From: Candidatus Aminicenantota bacterium
GTDB taxonomy: Bacteria > Acidobacteriota > Aminicenantia > Aminicenantales > Aminicenantaceae
Length of the DNA stretch: 64,000 nt
Reading direction: 5' to 3'
Assembly: GCA_011772495.1 (NCBI GenBank)
Contig: WVZL01000040.1
Coordinates: 47,979-111,978 of the forward strand
A program made the translations under genes and the position numbers. Positions 9,652 through 17,547 of this stretch are shown piece by piece. Every line of letters starts with the position of its first letter. Positions within the stretch are counted from its first letter, which is position 1. The notes under the pieces were generated by a model, which saw only the letters and a program-made list of their open reading frames with translations, ran no database searches and was not told the DNA's origin.

Positions 9652-10764
9652 ATGAAAACAATCGTTCATATCATCAGAAAAGAATTCATCCAGACCTTCC
9701 GGGATAAGAGAATGCTCGGACCGCTCTTTATAGCCCCAGTCCTCCAATTGATTCTGTTCGGCTTTGCAGTGACCACAGATATAAAAAACATCTCACTAGC
9801 AGTATTGGATTTCGACCGGACCCCGGAAAGTCGAAGCCTCGTTTTATCTTTCAGTCAACACGAATATTTTAAGCTGAACTTTCAAGCCAACAACTATAAT
9901 GATATCGATAATCTGGTTCAAAAAGGAAAAATACAAGCCGCAGTAGTTATCCCTGGAAAGTTCGAGAACAACCTGAAGAAAGTGAAAAAGACTTCTCTCC
10001 AGGTCATTGTTGATGGGACAGATGCCAATACAGCAACGATTATCATAGGTTATATCTCTAAGCTGATCGGGACGTATTCCGAAAAAATTTTTGCGGAGGT
10101 GATGGAGAGAAAACCTTCGGGAATTCCGATCCCTCAGCCCAGAGTTTGGTACAATCCTGATCTGAGAAGCTCAGTCTATATGGTACCCGGAGTTATTTGC
10201 CTGATTCTTCTCCTCACTACTCTTATCCTGACCTCTATGGCCATAACCAAAGAAAGGGAGATGGGGACCTTAGAGCAATTGATCGTTTCACCCATAAAGC
10301 CCTGGGAGTTAATCCTGGGCAAGACAATCCCTTTTATCATAGTGGGTTTGCTTGATGTTGTCTTAATCATTATCGCGGGAAAGCTGATTTTTGATCTTCC
10401 CATAAGGGGAAACCTTCTCTTTCTCTTTGGAGTTTGCTTTATCTTTATTCTCACTACCTTGAGTCTAGGCCTTTTCATTTCCACCATTTCTCGCACTCAA
10501 CAGCAGGCCATGATGACTGCAGTTGTCTTCATGATGCCGGCCATGCTTCTCTCCGGTATTTTTTCTCCGGTAGAGAGCATGCCTAAAATCATCCAGTACA
10601 TCACCATCCTAAATCCTTTAAAATATTTTGCCAAAGCTGTTCGAGGGATACTCTTGAAAGGGAACGATTTCTGGATACTTTGGCCTCAGGTTCTAGCCCT
10701 GGTTATCTTTGGAGTAGCCGCCATCATTCTGAGCTCTCTTCGGTTTAAAAAACATCTCGAGTAA
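9652..10764 (+). CDS. ABC-2 type permease (YbhR-like)
   Basis: 370-residue partner permease with the same topology as the preceding gene and clear sequence similarity to it. Shared features are an RKEFIQTFRDKRM start, the WYNPDLRSSVYMVPG segment, EREMGTLEQLIVSP and LSGIFSPVESMPKIIQY. The pair looks like an ancient duplication. It is the last gene of the exporter operon. No terminator hairpin is visible directly after it. Confidence 0.92.
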   Translation: MKTIVHIIRKEFIQTFRDKRMLGPLFIAPVLQLILFGFAVTTDIKNISLAVLDFDRTPESRSLVLSFSQHEYFKLNFQANNYNDIDNLVQKGKIQAAVVIPGKFENNLKKVKKTSLQVIVDGTDANTATIIIGYISKLIGTYSEKIFAEVMERKPSGIPIPQPRVWYNPDLRSSVYMVPGVICLILLLTTLILTSMAITKEREMGTLEQLIVSPIKPWELILGKTIPFIIVGLLDVVLIIIAGKLIFDLPIRGNLLFLFGVCFIFILTTLSLGLFISTISRTQQQAMMTAVVFMMPAMLLSGIFSPVESMPKIIQYITILNPLKYFAKAVRGILLKGNDFWILWPQVLALVIFGVAAIILSSLRFKKHLE

Positions 10765-11270
10765 AGTCAAAAGTTCATGATCTTCCCCCCTATTTAGCTT
10801 CTTCCTTTTGACCTGTCTGCTAAAATTTTAACAAAATTTTAACAAAATCTTGACAACTTCTTAACAACTTTTGATTTGCAGAGAGCTAGATTGTCTACGG
10901 AAAAAGGATGAAAGGGAAGAAGAATAATCTGATTTCCTTATGTCGGTACGGGATTGGAAGTTACGATGCAGAGAGAGTTTGTTCAAGCTGAGGAAGAGGA
11001 ATAGGGAGAGATTTATATTGAAACTTGACAAAGATTCCTCAAGTTATATATTCTCACCAAGTAAGAGCCGTAGCCCCAGAATCTCGTTAGCAAAAGGATT
11101 TGTTGTTTGCAAAAAACAAGAAGATATTATTCTCTAAAGCTATTGTAATAACGGTATGCATAGAGGAAAGAAGTCAATGCTTTGAAAATGAAAAAAAGGA
11201 GGTGATGCTTGGGAAATCAAACTCAGGAGATTAAAATCAAAAAATTGCCTTAAAAAAGGAGTAATAGCAA
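10765..11270 (+). other. 506-bp intergenic region with phased repeats, no convincing gene
   Basis: It holds the 11-bp repeat array at 10823-10866 and a possible -10 box TAGATT at 10887. A 65-codon frame (10940-11137) has no ribosome site and odd composition, so it is not called. Near the end, AAAGGAGGTG directly precedes a nine-codon ATG frame (11205-11234); the spacing of 2 bp is too short for efficient initiation. Confidence 0.5.
10823..10866 (+). promoter_or_regulatory. four 11-bp direct repeats with TTAACA/TTGACA cores (PHO-box-like)
   Basis: Four consecutive 11-bp units end in TTAACA, TTAACA, TTGACA and TTAACA. One unit per helical turn is the geometry bound by OmpR/PhoB-family regulators; Bacillus PhoP boxes are direct repeats of TT(A/C/T)ACA at 11-bp period. 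The array lies 20-65 bp upstream of a TAGATT -10 candidate and 400 bp upstream of a phospholipase C-like gene. The repeat is seen directly; regulator and target are inferred. Confidence 0.5.
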
Positions 11271-12212
11271 ATGAAAAAAACATTTATTTCAGTATTGACA
11301 ATCTTTATCGGACTGGCCCTGGTCTCTTCCATAGCCTTTCCCTGGGGTTCAGCCACTCATGCTTACATTGCTGATCACCTTGGCCAAGTTGGATTATTAA
11401 ATCTATACGAAATCTATGGTGCAATGGTACCTGATATGTTCAATTATGCTTTTGATCTTCCTCCGGCTGTGCAACTATTTTTACATGATCTCACTCATGG
11501 TCAGCCCAATGATGAATCATTCATGGCAGTATGGAACTATGGATCAACGATGGACGAGAAATCCGTTGGTTATGGATTTGTTTGTCATAATGATGTTTGG
11601 GCGGCAGATTATACGGCTCATCATCAAGCGAGCAAAAAAAAGAAAAAAGAGGGATATGTCATCTTTAAGGCGCAAAAATTGAATAAAAAACTAAGAACTC
11701 ATCCTGAATATGGAGAATTGTACAGATCTTTGGGATTACCAGATGAAGTTGCAGAGGAAGTTTGCCACAATCTTGTAGAGACTGCAGGAGATATCTTAAT
11801 AAAGAGGGAAGATCCTCAAATAGGACAAAAAGTTATGGATTCTGCATTCATACGACCAGCTTGGTGTGTAAATTTTTTAGTGGATGCTTATGGATTATCT
11901 GGTTCTATGTATGCAATTATCTTCGGATTAGTGGAACCTGAGTTTAGAAGTAATATGCTCGGGTATGGCTGGGTGCTTCTTAACCTTAATGAAGAGGCAG
12001 CAATATCTGCGTTAGGAGCACAATTAGCAAATCTGGCTGTAATATATCTTGCTACAAAGGGAATTACTATTGATCTAGAAGATGCAATGATTCTTGCAGA
12101 TGTGGGCTTACGAGAAGCTATGAAATTATGCATGAATGATTATATGAAAGAAATAGACTCCACGATCGATTTTGTTGATGAAGAGCTTGTTGATCATGAG
12201 ATCAATTATTAA
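11271..12212 (+). CDS. secreted zinc-dependent phospholipase C-like protein
   Basis: 313-residue exported protein. The signal peptide would leave tryptophan 25 as the mature N-terminus. In bacterial phospholipase C the N-terminal Trp itself binds zinc, followed by a fixed series of His and Asp ligands. Candidate ligands here are W25, H30, D55, H72, H106, D113, H117 or H118, then H166 and E170 in an HxxxE motif, in the order of the PF00882 family. The C-terminal 100 residues are less typical. A good AGGAG precedes the ATG. Possible substrate is phospholipid head groups, inferred from the family only. A KKKKK stretch at 122-126 is unusual. Possibly phosphate-regulated (see repeats upstream). 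Confidence 0.72.
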   Translation: MKKTFISVLTIFIGLALVSSIAFPWGSATHAYIADHLGQVGLLNLYEIYGAMVPDMFNYAFDLPPAVQLFLHDLTHGQPNDESFMAVWNYGSTMDEKSVGYGFVCHNDVWAADYTAHHQASKKKKKEGYVIFKAQKLNKKLRTHPEYGELYRSLGLPDEVAEEVCHNLVETAGDILIKREDPQIGQKVMDSAFIRPAWCVNFLVDAYGLSGSMYAIIFGLVEPEFRSNMLGYGWVLLNLNEEAAISALGAQLANLAVIYLATKGITIDLEDAMILADVGLREAMKLCMNDYMKEIDSTIDFVDEELVDHEINY

Positions 12213-12432
12213 TATTAGGTTATAAACATTAGCATTTTAAAGACGAATTAAGAAAATATTCAATGATCAAATTCTCTAATTTCTTGGTAATGAAGAGAAG
12301 TTACAGAGGTTCAAGTCATCATTTCTGTTGAAGTTTAGGCGCATAATTTTGCAGAGATTTTCAGCAATTCTAGGTGTGATCTTTAGTATTTAAAGTTTCT
12401 ATCTAAAGAGGAATCTTCTCCAATTTTCTAAT

Positions 12433-12461
12433 TTGACTTTTTTTACAGTAGTCATTACTCT
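12433..12461 (+). promoter_or_regulatory. possible sigma-70 promoter for the kinase gene
   Basis: TTGACT at 12433-12438 and TACTCT at 12456-12461 are 17 bp apart, 31 bp before the kinase ATG. The -35 matches 5/6 and the -10 matches 3/6. The rest of the 279-bp gap shows no other feature. Confidence 0.3.
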
Positions 12462-12491
12462 ATGGCCAAACAAATTCGGGAATAATTTGCT

Positions 12492-15020
12492 ATGAAATGC
12501 CCTGAATGCCAATCTGAGAATCCGGCTGAGGCGCGGTTTTGCAGCAACTGCGCAGCGCCGCTTCCTCCTTCAGAGAAAGCCCCCTCTCCTCATACAAAAA
12601 CTCTTCAAGTTCCTAGCAAGGAACTAACAAGAGGAACGATCTTTGCCTCCAGGTACGAGATCATAGAAGAGCTAGGAAAGGGCGGCATGGGCAGAGTTTA
12701 TCGCGTTCTGGACAAGAATGTAGAAGAAGAGGTGGCTCTGAAGTTCTTGAATGCTGAGATCGCTGCTGACGGAAAAACGATCGAGCGCTTCCGGAACGAG
12801 CTGAAACTTGCCCGCAAGGTTATTCACAAGAATGTCTGTCGGATGTACGACCTCAGTATCGCCGAGGGTACCCACTACATTACCATGGAGTACGTGCTGG
12901 GCGAGGATTTAAAGAGCACTATGAAAAGAGTGGGGCCCCTTGGTGCAGGGAAAGCTGTTTCCATAGCCAAGCAGATAGGGGAAGGTTTGGTTGAAGCCCA
13001 TAAATTAGGCATTGTTCACCGGGACCTGAAACCGCAGAATATCATGATCGATAAGGAAGGAAACGCACGGATCATGGATTTTGGGATAGCCCGCTCTCTA
13101 AAGGCCAAGGGTGTCACTGGTGAAGGAGTGATCATTGGAACGCCCGAGTACATGTCTCCAGAGCAGGCCGAAGGGAAAGAGGTCGACCCGCGATCTGATA
13201 TCTATTCCTTGGGAGTCATTTTATTCGAGATGGTAACGGGTCGGGTGCCGTTTGAAGGAGATACTCCTTTGAGCATCGTCCTGAAGCACAAGACCGAGAA
13301 AGTGCAGGATCCCAGAAAACTGAATGTCCAGGTGAAAGAAAACCTAAGCCGTTTGATACTGAAATGCATGGAAAAGGGAAAGGAAAACAGATACCAGACT
13401 GCGGATGAGTTCCTTCATGATTTAAGTGGAATCGAGAAAGAAATTCCCTCCACAGAGAAAATCGTTCCGGAGAGAAAGATCAGAGCTAAAGCTCCAAGAA
13501 AACTTCCTCAATCTCTTTTAATTCCTGGAGCCATTCTTATGGCGGCGGCAATCATAGTTGCCGGTTATTTTTTCTTTACCGGAGTCGGCAAAAAAGAAAA
13601 ACCTGAACCAGAAATAATTCCCGAAGCAAAATGGAATAATTCAATTGCTGTCCTGCCCTTCAGGGATTTCAGTCCCCAAAAAGACCAGGAATACTTCTGC
13701 GATGGGATGACAGATGCCATAATCGGAAGACTTTCCAGGTTTGAAGAGTTAAAAGTCATCTCTATGACCTCGGTGATGAACTATAAAAATCCAGATCGAG
13801 ATATCAAAAATATAGGTCAGGAGTTGGATGTCCGTACCATTCTTGAAGGAAGCATACAGAGAGAAGATAACCGAATTAGGGTTAATGCTCAATTGATCAA
13901 TGTCGAAGATGATTCGCATCTCTGGTCAGATACTTATGATCGAGAACTGGAGAGTGTTTTCGATATCCAGGATGACATATCAAAATCTATTTCTGAGGCG
14001 TTGAAAGTAAAACTTAACAGCGGTCAACAAAAAAAAGCTGAGAAAGATCGACCGCTGAATTTGGAGGCCTATGAATATTACATGAAGGGGATGCACTTTA
14101 TTAAGAGCAAATTCGTCATTACTTTCCAGGAGGAAGACTTCCAGGCAGGAGTAGAAATGTTTGAAAAGACTGTTGAAATCAACCCCAATTATGCACTGGC
14201 CTATTTTGGCTTAGTTTGGGCTTATGAGCATCATTTCCATGTGACCGGCTCCAAGGAAGACTCTGATATGGTGCAAAAGATGTGCGAAAAGGCCTATCAG
14301 TTAGATCCGAATTCAGCCCTAATTAATGCTATGCTTGGATATTATTATTATGAGTATGAAAAAGAATTTGAAAAGTCTTTTCAATTTCATAAGAGAGCCT
14401 TAGAGACCAATCCAAACATCGGAGAGGTTAATTTCTTATTAGGAGTTTGTTATCTGTATCATGGATTGTATGAACCAGGCATAAAATATTTATTAAAGGC
14501 CATAGAGCTGGATCCATTATATTTGTGGGCGCCTTATAAAGTAGCAGCCTGTTATATGTCCATGGGAGAGTTTGAAAAAGCCGCTTTTCATTTTGAAAAA
14601 TACTTTGAGATAGCCCCGCTCGTGCTCATGTTCCCGGGTCGGCCTATCGGGCTGTATTTTATGATGAAAAAATACGAAAAAGTAGAAGAATTAATCGCCG
14701 AGACAGAGAAAGCTCGGCCTGATTATCCGGGCATTCCTTATGGCAAAGCCTTATTGCTGGCAGCCAGAGGAGAAAAGGAAAAGGCTCTGGCGCTGTACAA
14801 GAATTCAGAAGTCTATTCCCTCCTGGGAATGAAGGATGAGGCGATTCAGCATCTCCATATGGAGATACGGAAAAGCGCTAAATACCCATATATTTTCTAC
14901 TATGACCTTCTGAATAATCCTTTTTATGCTAAGCTGCGCGATGATCCACGCTTCCAAGAGATCGTAAAGAGAGAAAAGAAGCTCTATGAAGAACACTTAG
15001 ACAGGTATGGCACTTTATAG
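12492..15020 (+). CDS. Ser/Thr protein kinase with zinc ribbon, TolB-like domain and TPRs
   Basis: 842-residue one-protein signalling device. Residues 1-26 form a zinc ribbon (CxxC at 3-6 and 17-20). Residues 55-312 are a Hanks-type kinase: glycine loop GKGGMG (63-68), Lys84, HRDLKPQN with Asp178, DFG 196-198 and activation segment GTPEYMSPEQ (216-225), all intact. A membrane helix at about 341-363 follows. Residues 380-510 match the TolB/FlgO-like region often seen in such kinases (IAVLPFRDFS, DGMTDAII). The remainder is TPR-like (about 530-830). So the kinase is cytoplasmic and the TPR part outside the membrane. No phosphatase is nearby. Targets unknown. Confidence 0.93.
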   Translation: MKCPECQSENPAEARFCSNCAAPLPPSEKAPSPHTKTLQVPSKELTRGTIFASRYEIIEELGKGGMGRVYRVLDKNVEEEVALKFLNAEIAADGKTIERFRNELKLARKVIHKNVCRMYDLSIAEGTHYITMEYVLGEDLKSTMKRVGPLGAGKAVSIAKQIGEGLVEAHKLGIVHRDLKPQNIMIDKEGNARIMDFGIARSLKAKGVTGEGVIIGTPEYMSPEQAEGKEVDPRSDIYSLGVILFEMVTGRVPFEGDTPLSIVLKHKTEKVQDPRKLNVQVKENLSRLILKCMEKGKENRYQTADEFLHDLSGIEKEIPSTEKIVPERKIRAKAPRKLPQSLLIPGAILMAAAIIVAGYFFFTGVGKKEKPEPEIIPEAKWNNSIAVLPFRDFSPQKDQEYFCDGMTDAIIGRLSRFEELKVISMTSVMNYKNPDRDIKNIGQELDVRTILEGSIQREDNRIRVNAQLINVEDDSHLWSDTYDRELESVFDIQDDISKSISEALKVKLNSGQQKKAEKDRPLNLEAYEYYMKGMHFIKSKFVITFQEEDFQAGVEMFEKTVEINPNYALAYFGLVWAYEHHFHVTGSKEDSDMVQKMCEKAYQLDPNSALINAMLGYYYYEYEKEFEKSFQFHKRALETNPNIGEVNFLLGVCYLYHGLYEPGIKYLLKAIELDPLYLWAPYKVAACYMSMGEFEKAAFHFEKYFEIAPLVLMFPGRPIGLYFMMKKYEKVEELIAETEKARPDYPGIPYGKALLLAARGEKEKALALYKNSEVYSLLGMKDEAIQHLHMEIRKSAKYPYIFYYDLLNNPFYAKLRDDPRFQEIVKREKKLYEEHLDRYGTL

Positions 15021-15052
15021 TCGCTTTGTCTCTTTGTAACTCTCAAATTATG

Positions 15053-15081
15053 AATATTTCCCTAAGGAAATATTTCTTCTT
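15053..15081. terminator. bidirectional hairpin between kinase and LuxR genes
   Basis: AATATTTCC and GGAAATATT form a perfect 9-bp stem with a CTAA loop, followed by TCTTCTT on the plus strand. It sits in the 81-bp gap between convergent genes. The U-tract is imperfect. Confidence 0.5.
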
Positions 15082-15101
15082 ATAAATGTTAAGAGTCGAG
15101 A

Positions 15102-16067
15102 TTATTCCGACCTTTCACTCTGTAAATACTTCCGAATGAGATTGTTAATCTGAAGCCGGTTTCGAACACCCAGCTTTTGATAGATATTATAAATGTGATT
15201 TTTGACAGTATGGAGAGAAATGAAAAGTTCTTTCATTATTTCGTTATTGCTTTTTCCTTTGAGCATAAGGAGAATAATTTCCTGTTCCCGTTTTGAAATA
15301 TCACGTTTTGAGAAAAAGCCTTGCAATTCAGCCTCAAAATCAGGTTGGACCAAAGGTTCCAGGTAATATTTATTCAAGAAGAAGCGAAGGTAGAGAAGAG
15401 GAGGAAGGTTTAAGGTAAAATACAAGAATACCATGATTAAAGCTTTAAAAGGACCAAAATAAGGAAGGACGAATTTCGAGGTTACGGTGAAAGTGAAGCC
15501 AAAACAAAGCAAATAAATGAGTCCGAAGTTTTTTACTGCTTTCCTTTGGTTCATATCCGTTAAATCTCTGCTTTTCACTAGGATGTACAAAGCAATCAAG
15601 AAGAAGCCGATCATTGAGGCCAGGTTGATGCTTTGATAAAAGTAACGCAATAGACGGTCATCGTTGGTGTCAAAATAATTCTTAGTGAGAAGCACCTGTC
15701 CTAGAAAAACCGCTGCCCAGAAGCCAAAGTAGAATTTATTAAAAGTCGGCAGATTTTCCTTCCCCAGAAGGCCTCTCATCAAATACAAAAGAAGATAGAT
15801 CGAAAAAACCACAAAAGGAAAATTCATAAAACCAAACAAATAATTCACCAGCATTCTAGTCTGTTGGGGCTGTCCGCTAAGTGCTGTTATAGCTAGATAT
15901 CTCCCTATGAGATTAAAGAAACCCAAGATGTAAAAGGAGATGAGGAAGTATAAATATATGGATAGATATTTGAGCTTGTACTTCTTGGACATTTCATAAG
16001 ACATATAAATTGTGAAGAAACCGATTGATACAGAAAAGATGTAAAGGGCAATGGAAAGATAATTCAT
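15102..16067 (-). CDS. membrane-bound LuxR-family transcriptional regulator
   Basis: 321 residues: seven hydrophobic segments (about 1-225), a short linker, then a LuxR-type helix-turn-helix at about 256-312 (SKREQEIILLMLKGKSNNEI, SLHTVKNHIYNIYQKLGV). This makes it a one-component regulator tethered to the inner membrane, with the DNA-binding end inside. Similar seven-segment LuxR proteins are common in Aminicenantes and Bacteroidota; their signals are mostly unknown. The 14-bp inverted repeat at 16181-16226 lies 115-160 bp upstream and could be its own operator. Transcribed towards the kinase gene. Confidence 0.88.
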   Translation of the reverse strand: MNYLSIALYIFSVSIGFFTIYMSYEMSKKYKLKYLSIYLYFLISFYILGFFNLIGRYLAITALSGQPQQTRMLVNYLFGFMNFPFVVFSIYLLLYLMRGLLGKENLPTFNKFYFGFWAAVFLGQVLLTKNYFDTNDDRLLRYFYQSINLASMIGFFLIALYILVKSRDLTDMNQRKAVKNFGLIYLLCFGFTFTVTSKFVLPYFGPFKALIMVFLYFTLNLPPLLYLRFFLNKYYLEPLVQPDFEAELQGFFSKRDISKREQEIILLMLKGKSNNEIMKELFISLHTVKNHIYNIYQKLGVRNRLQINNLIRKYLQSERSE

Positions 16068-16180
16068 AAAGTATATTTATACTAAGCTACAATATAAAAG
16101 TAAAATCGGAGTGATAGATCTAGTTACGATAACTTCTGTATTCATCCTTTCTCATTCTAGTCTAACGTACTGGCTTGCTG

Positions 16181-16226
16181 AATAGGAAAAAAGTCCTAAT
16201 TTTGGAAATCAAACTTTTTTCCTATT
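16181..16226. repeat. 14-bp perfect inverted repeat between divergent genes
   Basis: AATAGGAAAAAAGT (16181-16194) and ACTTTTTTCCTATT (16213-16226) are exact reverse complements with 18 bp between. They lie between the LuxR gene and the divergent gene at 16336, a likely place for a shared operator. The A/T run also allows a hairpin. Confidence 0.5.
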
Positions 16227-16335
16227 GTATATACATAACTACTGCCTTATTTTAAATACATAAGAAAAAATTCTTTTTGGAATTTGAATTGAAGGATTAA
16301 ACTAAAGAACAGGAAGAGGAAACAGGAGGCCTCGA

Positions 16336-16764
16336 ATTAAAAAGATAAACTCAGGGCGCCTTGTCCTGGCTGGATTTGTAGCAGGTTTTGCCTTTATCTT
16401 TGTAGAGATCATTGTAGAAGGTTTTATGCATTTTGTATTCAGGATAAGTGAGGCCAAGTTTTACCTTGAGGCATTTGAGATGCGAAAAAGTGGAGTTTTA
16501 TTCCATATTTTAAATATCGGAATCCTCTTCGTCATATGCATCTTGATCATGTGGGTCTATGCAGCGATTCGGCCGAGATTCTCCTCTCGTGGAAAAACAG
16601 CCATCGTGGCCAGCCTAGTATTCTGGCTGTTTGCGTTTTTGTTTACGGCCAACCATGTCAATTTGGGCATATTTCCCCCCATAAGCTTTATGGGCATGGC
16701 TTTTAACCTCGTCGAGCTTCCGGTAGCCGTCATTGTAGGATCCGCTGTTTATGGAGAGGGATAG
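16336..16764 (+). CDS. small four-helix membrane protein with probable ATT start
   Basis: 142-residue membrane protein if read from ATT at 16336. The family, common in environmental genomes, begins with a short basic stretch, an S/N-G-R-L-V-L-A-G-like motif and a first membrane helix. Here that N-terminus (KKINSGRLVLAGFVAGFAF) is encoded upstream of the first ATG (16426) with no ATG, GTG or TTG in frame. AGGAGG sits 6 bp before the ATT. Starting at 16426 would remove most of the first helix. Four hydrophobic segments are visible. Function unknown. An AUU start, as in infC, or a base change in the start codon would explain it. Confidence 0.6.
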   Translation: MKKINSGRLVLAGFVAGFAFIFVEIIVEGFMHFVFRISEAKFYLEAFEMRKSGVLFHILNIGILFVICILIMWVYAAIRPRFSSRGKTAIVASLVFWLFAFLFTANHVNLGIFPPISFMGMAFNLVELPVAVIVGSAVYGEG

Positions 16765-16797
16765 GAGAGCAGGTTCAATCGATGTCAAATCACAAAA

Positions 16798-16863
16798 TGT
16801 CCGGAATAAATATACTGTTCACTTCTGGACACCATTTGTTTTCTTTCCGGACAATTTTTTTGA
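16798..16863. promoter_or_regulatory. candidate enhancer-binding-protein sites upstream of sigma-54 promoter
   Basis: TGTCCGGAA (16798-16806) and TTCCGGACA (16855-16863) are perfect reverse complements. A third, near copy TTCTGGACA lies at 16823-16831. They sit 32-97 bp upstream of the -24 element, where sigma-54 activators bind. Seen in sequence; the binding protein is not identified. Confidence 0.5.
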
Positions 16864-16894
16864 ATTTCAGTACAGCACACCCCATATATTTTGC

Positions 16895-16910
16895 TGGCAC
16901 ATTTATTGCT
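16895..16910 (+). promoter_or_regulatory. sigma-54 promoter (-24/-12)
   Basis: TGGCAC-N5-TTGCT matches the RpoN consensus, with GG (16896-16897) and GC (16908-16909) 10 bp apart. The predicted start of transcription is near 16921, just before the ribosome site of the 23-residue ORF. Confidence 0.75.
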
Positions 16911-16932
16911 AGAAGAATAATAGGAGCAGGAG

Positions 16933-17004
16933 ATGACTGTATTTAAAAAAATATTCATCGCTTTAATAGTCCTCTTCGTGATTTTATTAGTGTTTTTCTC
17001 CTAG
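16933..17004 (+). CDS. 23-residue single-helix membrane peptide
   Basis: ATG at 16933 after TAGGAGCAGGAG opens 23 codons (begins MTVFKKIFIAL, ends VFFS). Two lysines are followed by 17 uninterrupted hydrophobic residues, a typical single-pass small membrane protein. It is the first frame after the sigma-54 promoter and lies 100 bp before the NTF2-like gene. Function unknown; too short for homology. It could also be the signal-like remnant of a longer gene. Confidence 0.45.
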   Translation: MTVFKKIFIALIVLFVILLVFFS

Positions 17005-17103
17005 ATCTAGGGCGGAGAAATTCACGGTAAATCACTTCAGAGAAATCTCCATTTCCATAAAAAACTTTGCCGCTCAGCTGCAATAGAATTAAGGAGGAAC
17101 ACA

Positions 17104-17547
17104 ATGAAAAAAACTGCCGTGTTGGTGTTTTTATTAATCTTCTTGATTGCTCTCTTGTTCGCATCGAATAAGGCTAATCTTGAAGCCGAAAAAGCCGCCA
17201 TCGAGCAGGCTGCTCTGGATTATATTGAAGGCTGGTATGAAGGAAATGCTGAACGGATGGAACGGGCGCTTCATCCAGATTTGACCAAAAGAGGAGTGCA
17301 AGTGCTCCCCCAAACCAGCAGAACCTTACTCAGCTATGCCAGTGCCTCGAATATGGTTGAATACACTCGGGCAGGATTGGGAAAAAATCCAGAGAAAAAG
17401 CAAAAGATTGAAGTCATTATTCTCGACGTTTTCAAGAACATGGCTTGTGTCAAAACAGTGTCTCCCGATTATATCGATTACCTGCAAATCGCGAAATACA
17501 ACGGAGAATGGAAAATCGTGAACGTGTTGTGGGAGATGAATAAATAA
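17104..17547 (+). CDS. secreted NTF2-like protein (lumazine-binding-like family)
   Basis: 147 residues: signal peptide of about 20 residues, then an NTF2-like cone fold of the Lumazine_bd_2/DUF4440 type. Recognisable pieces are AALDYIEGWYEGNAERMERALHPDL, the KIEVIILDVFKNMACVKT strands and the terminal IAKYNGEWKIVNVLWE. Such proteins are usually small ligand binders or have unknown function; 'lumazine-binding' is a family label, not evidence of the ligand. AAGGAGG precedes the ATG. Probably co-transcribed with the 23-residue peptide from the sigma-54 promoter. Confidence 0.8.
   Translation: MKKTAVLVFLLIFLIALLFASNKANLEAEKAAIEQAALDYIEGWYEGNAERMERALHPDLTKRGVQVLPQTSRTLLSYASASNMVEYTRAGLGKNPEKKQKIEVIILDVFKNMACVKTVSPDYIDYLQIAKYNGEWKIVNVLWEMNK

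Noticed and set aside
10940..11137. 65-codon frame after the exporter operon
   Set aside because: Arg/Lys/Ser-rich, no ribosome site, no hydrophobic core; overlaps the presumed phospholipase leader.
11205..11234. Nine-codon ORF right after AAAGGAGGTG
   Set aside because: Shine-Dalgarno to ATG spacing is only 2 bp; could be a standby site but nothing supports translation.
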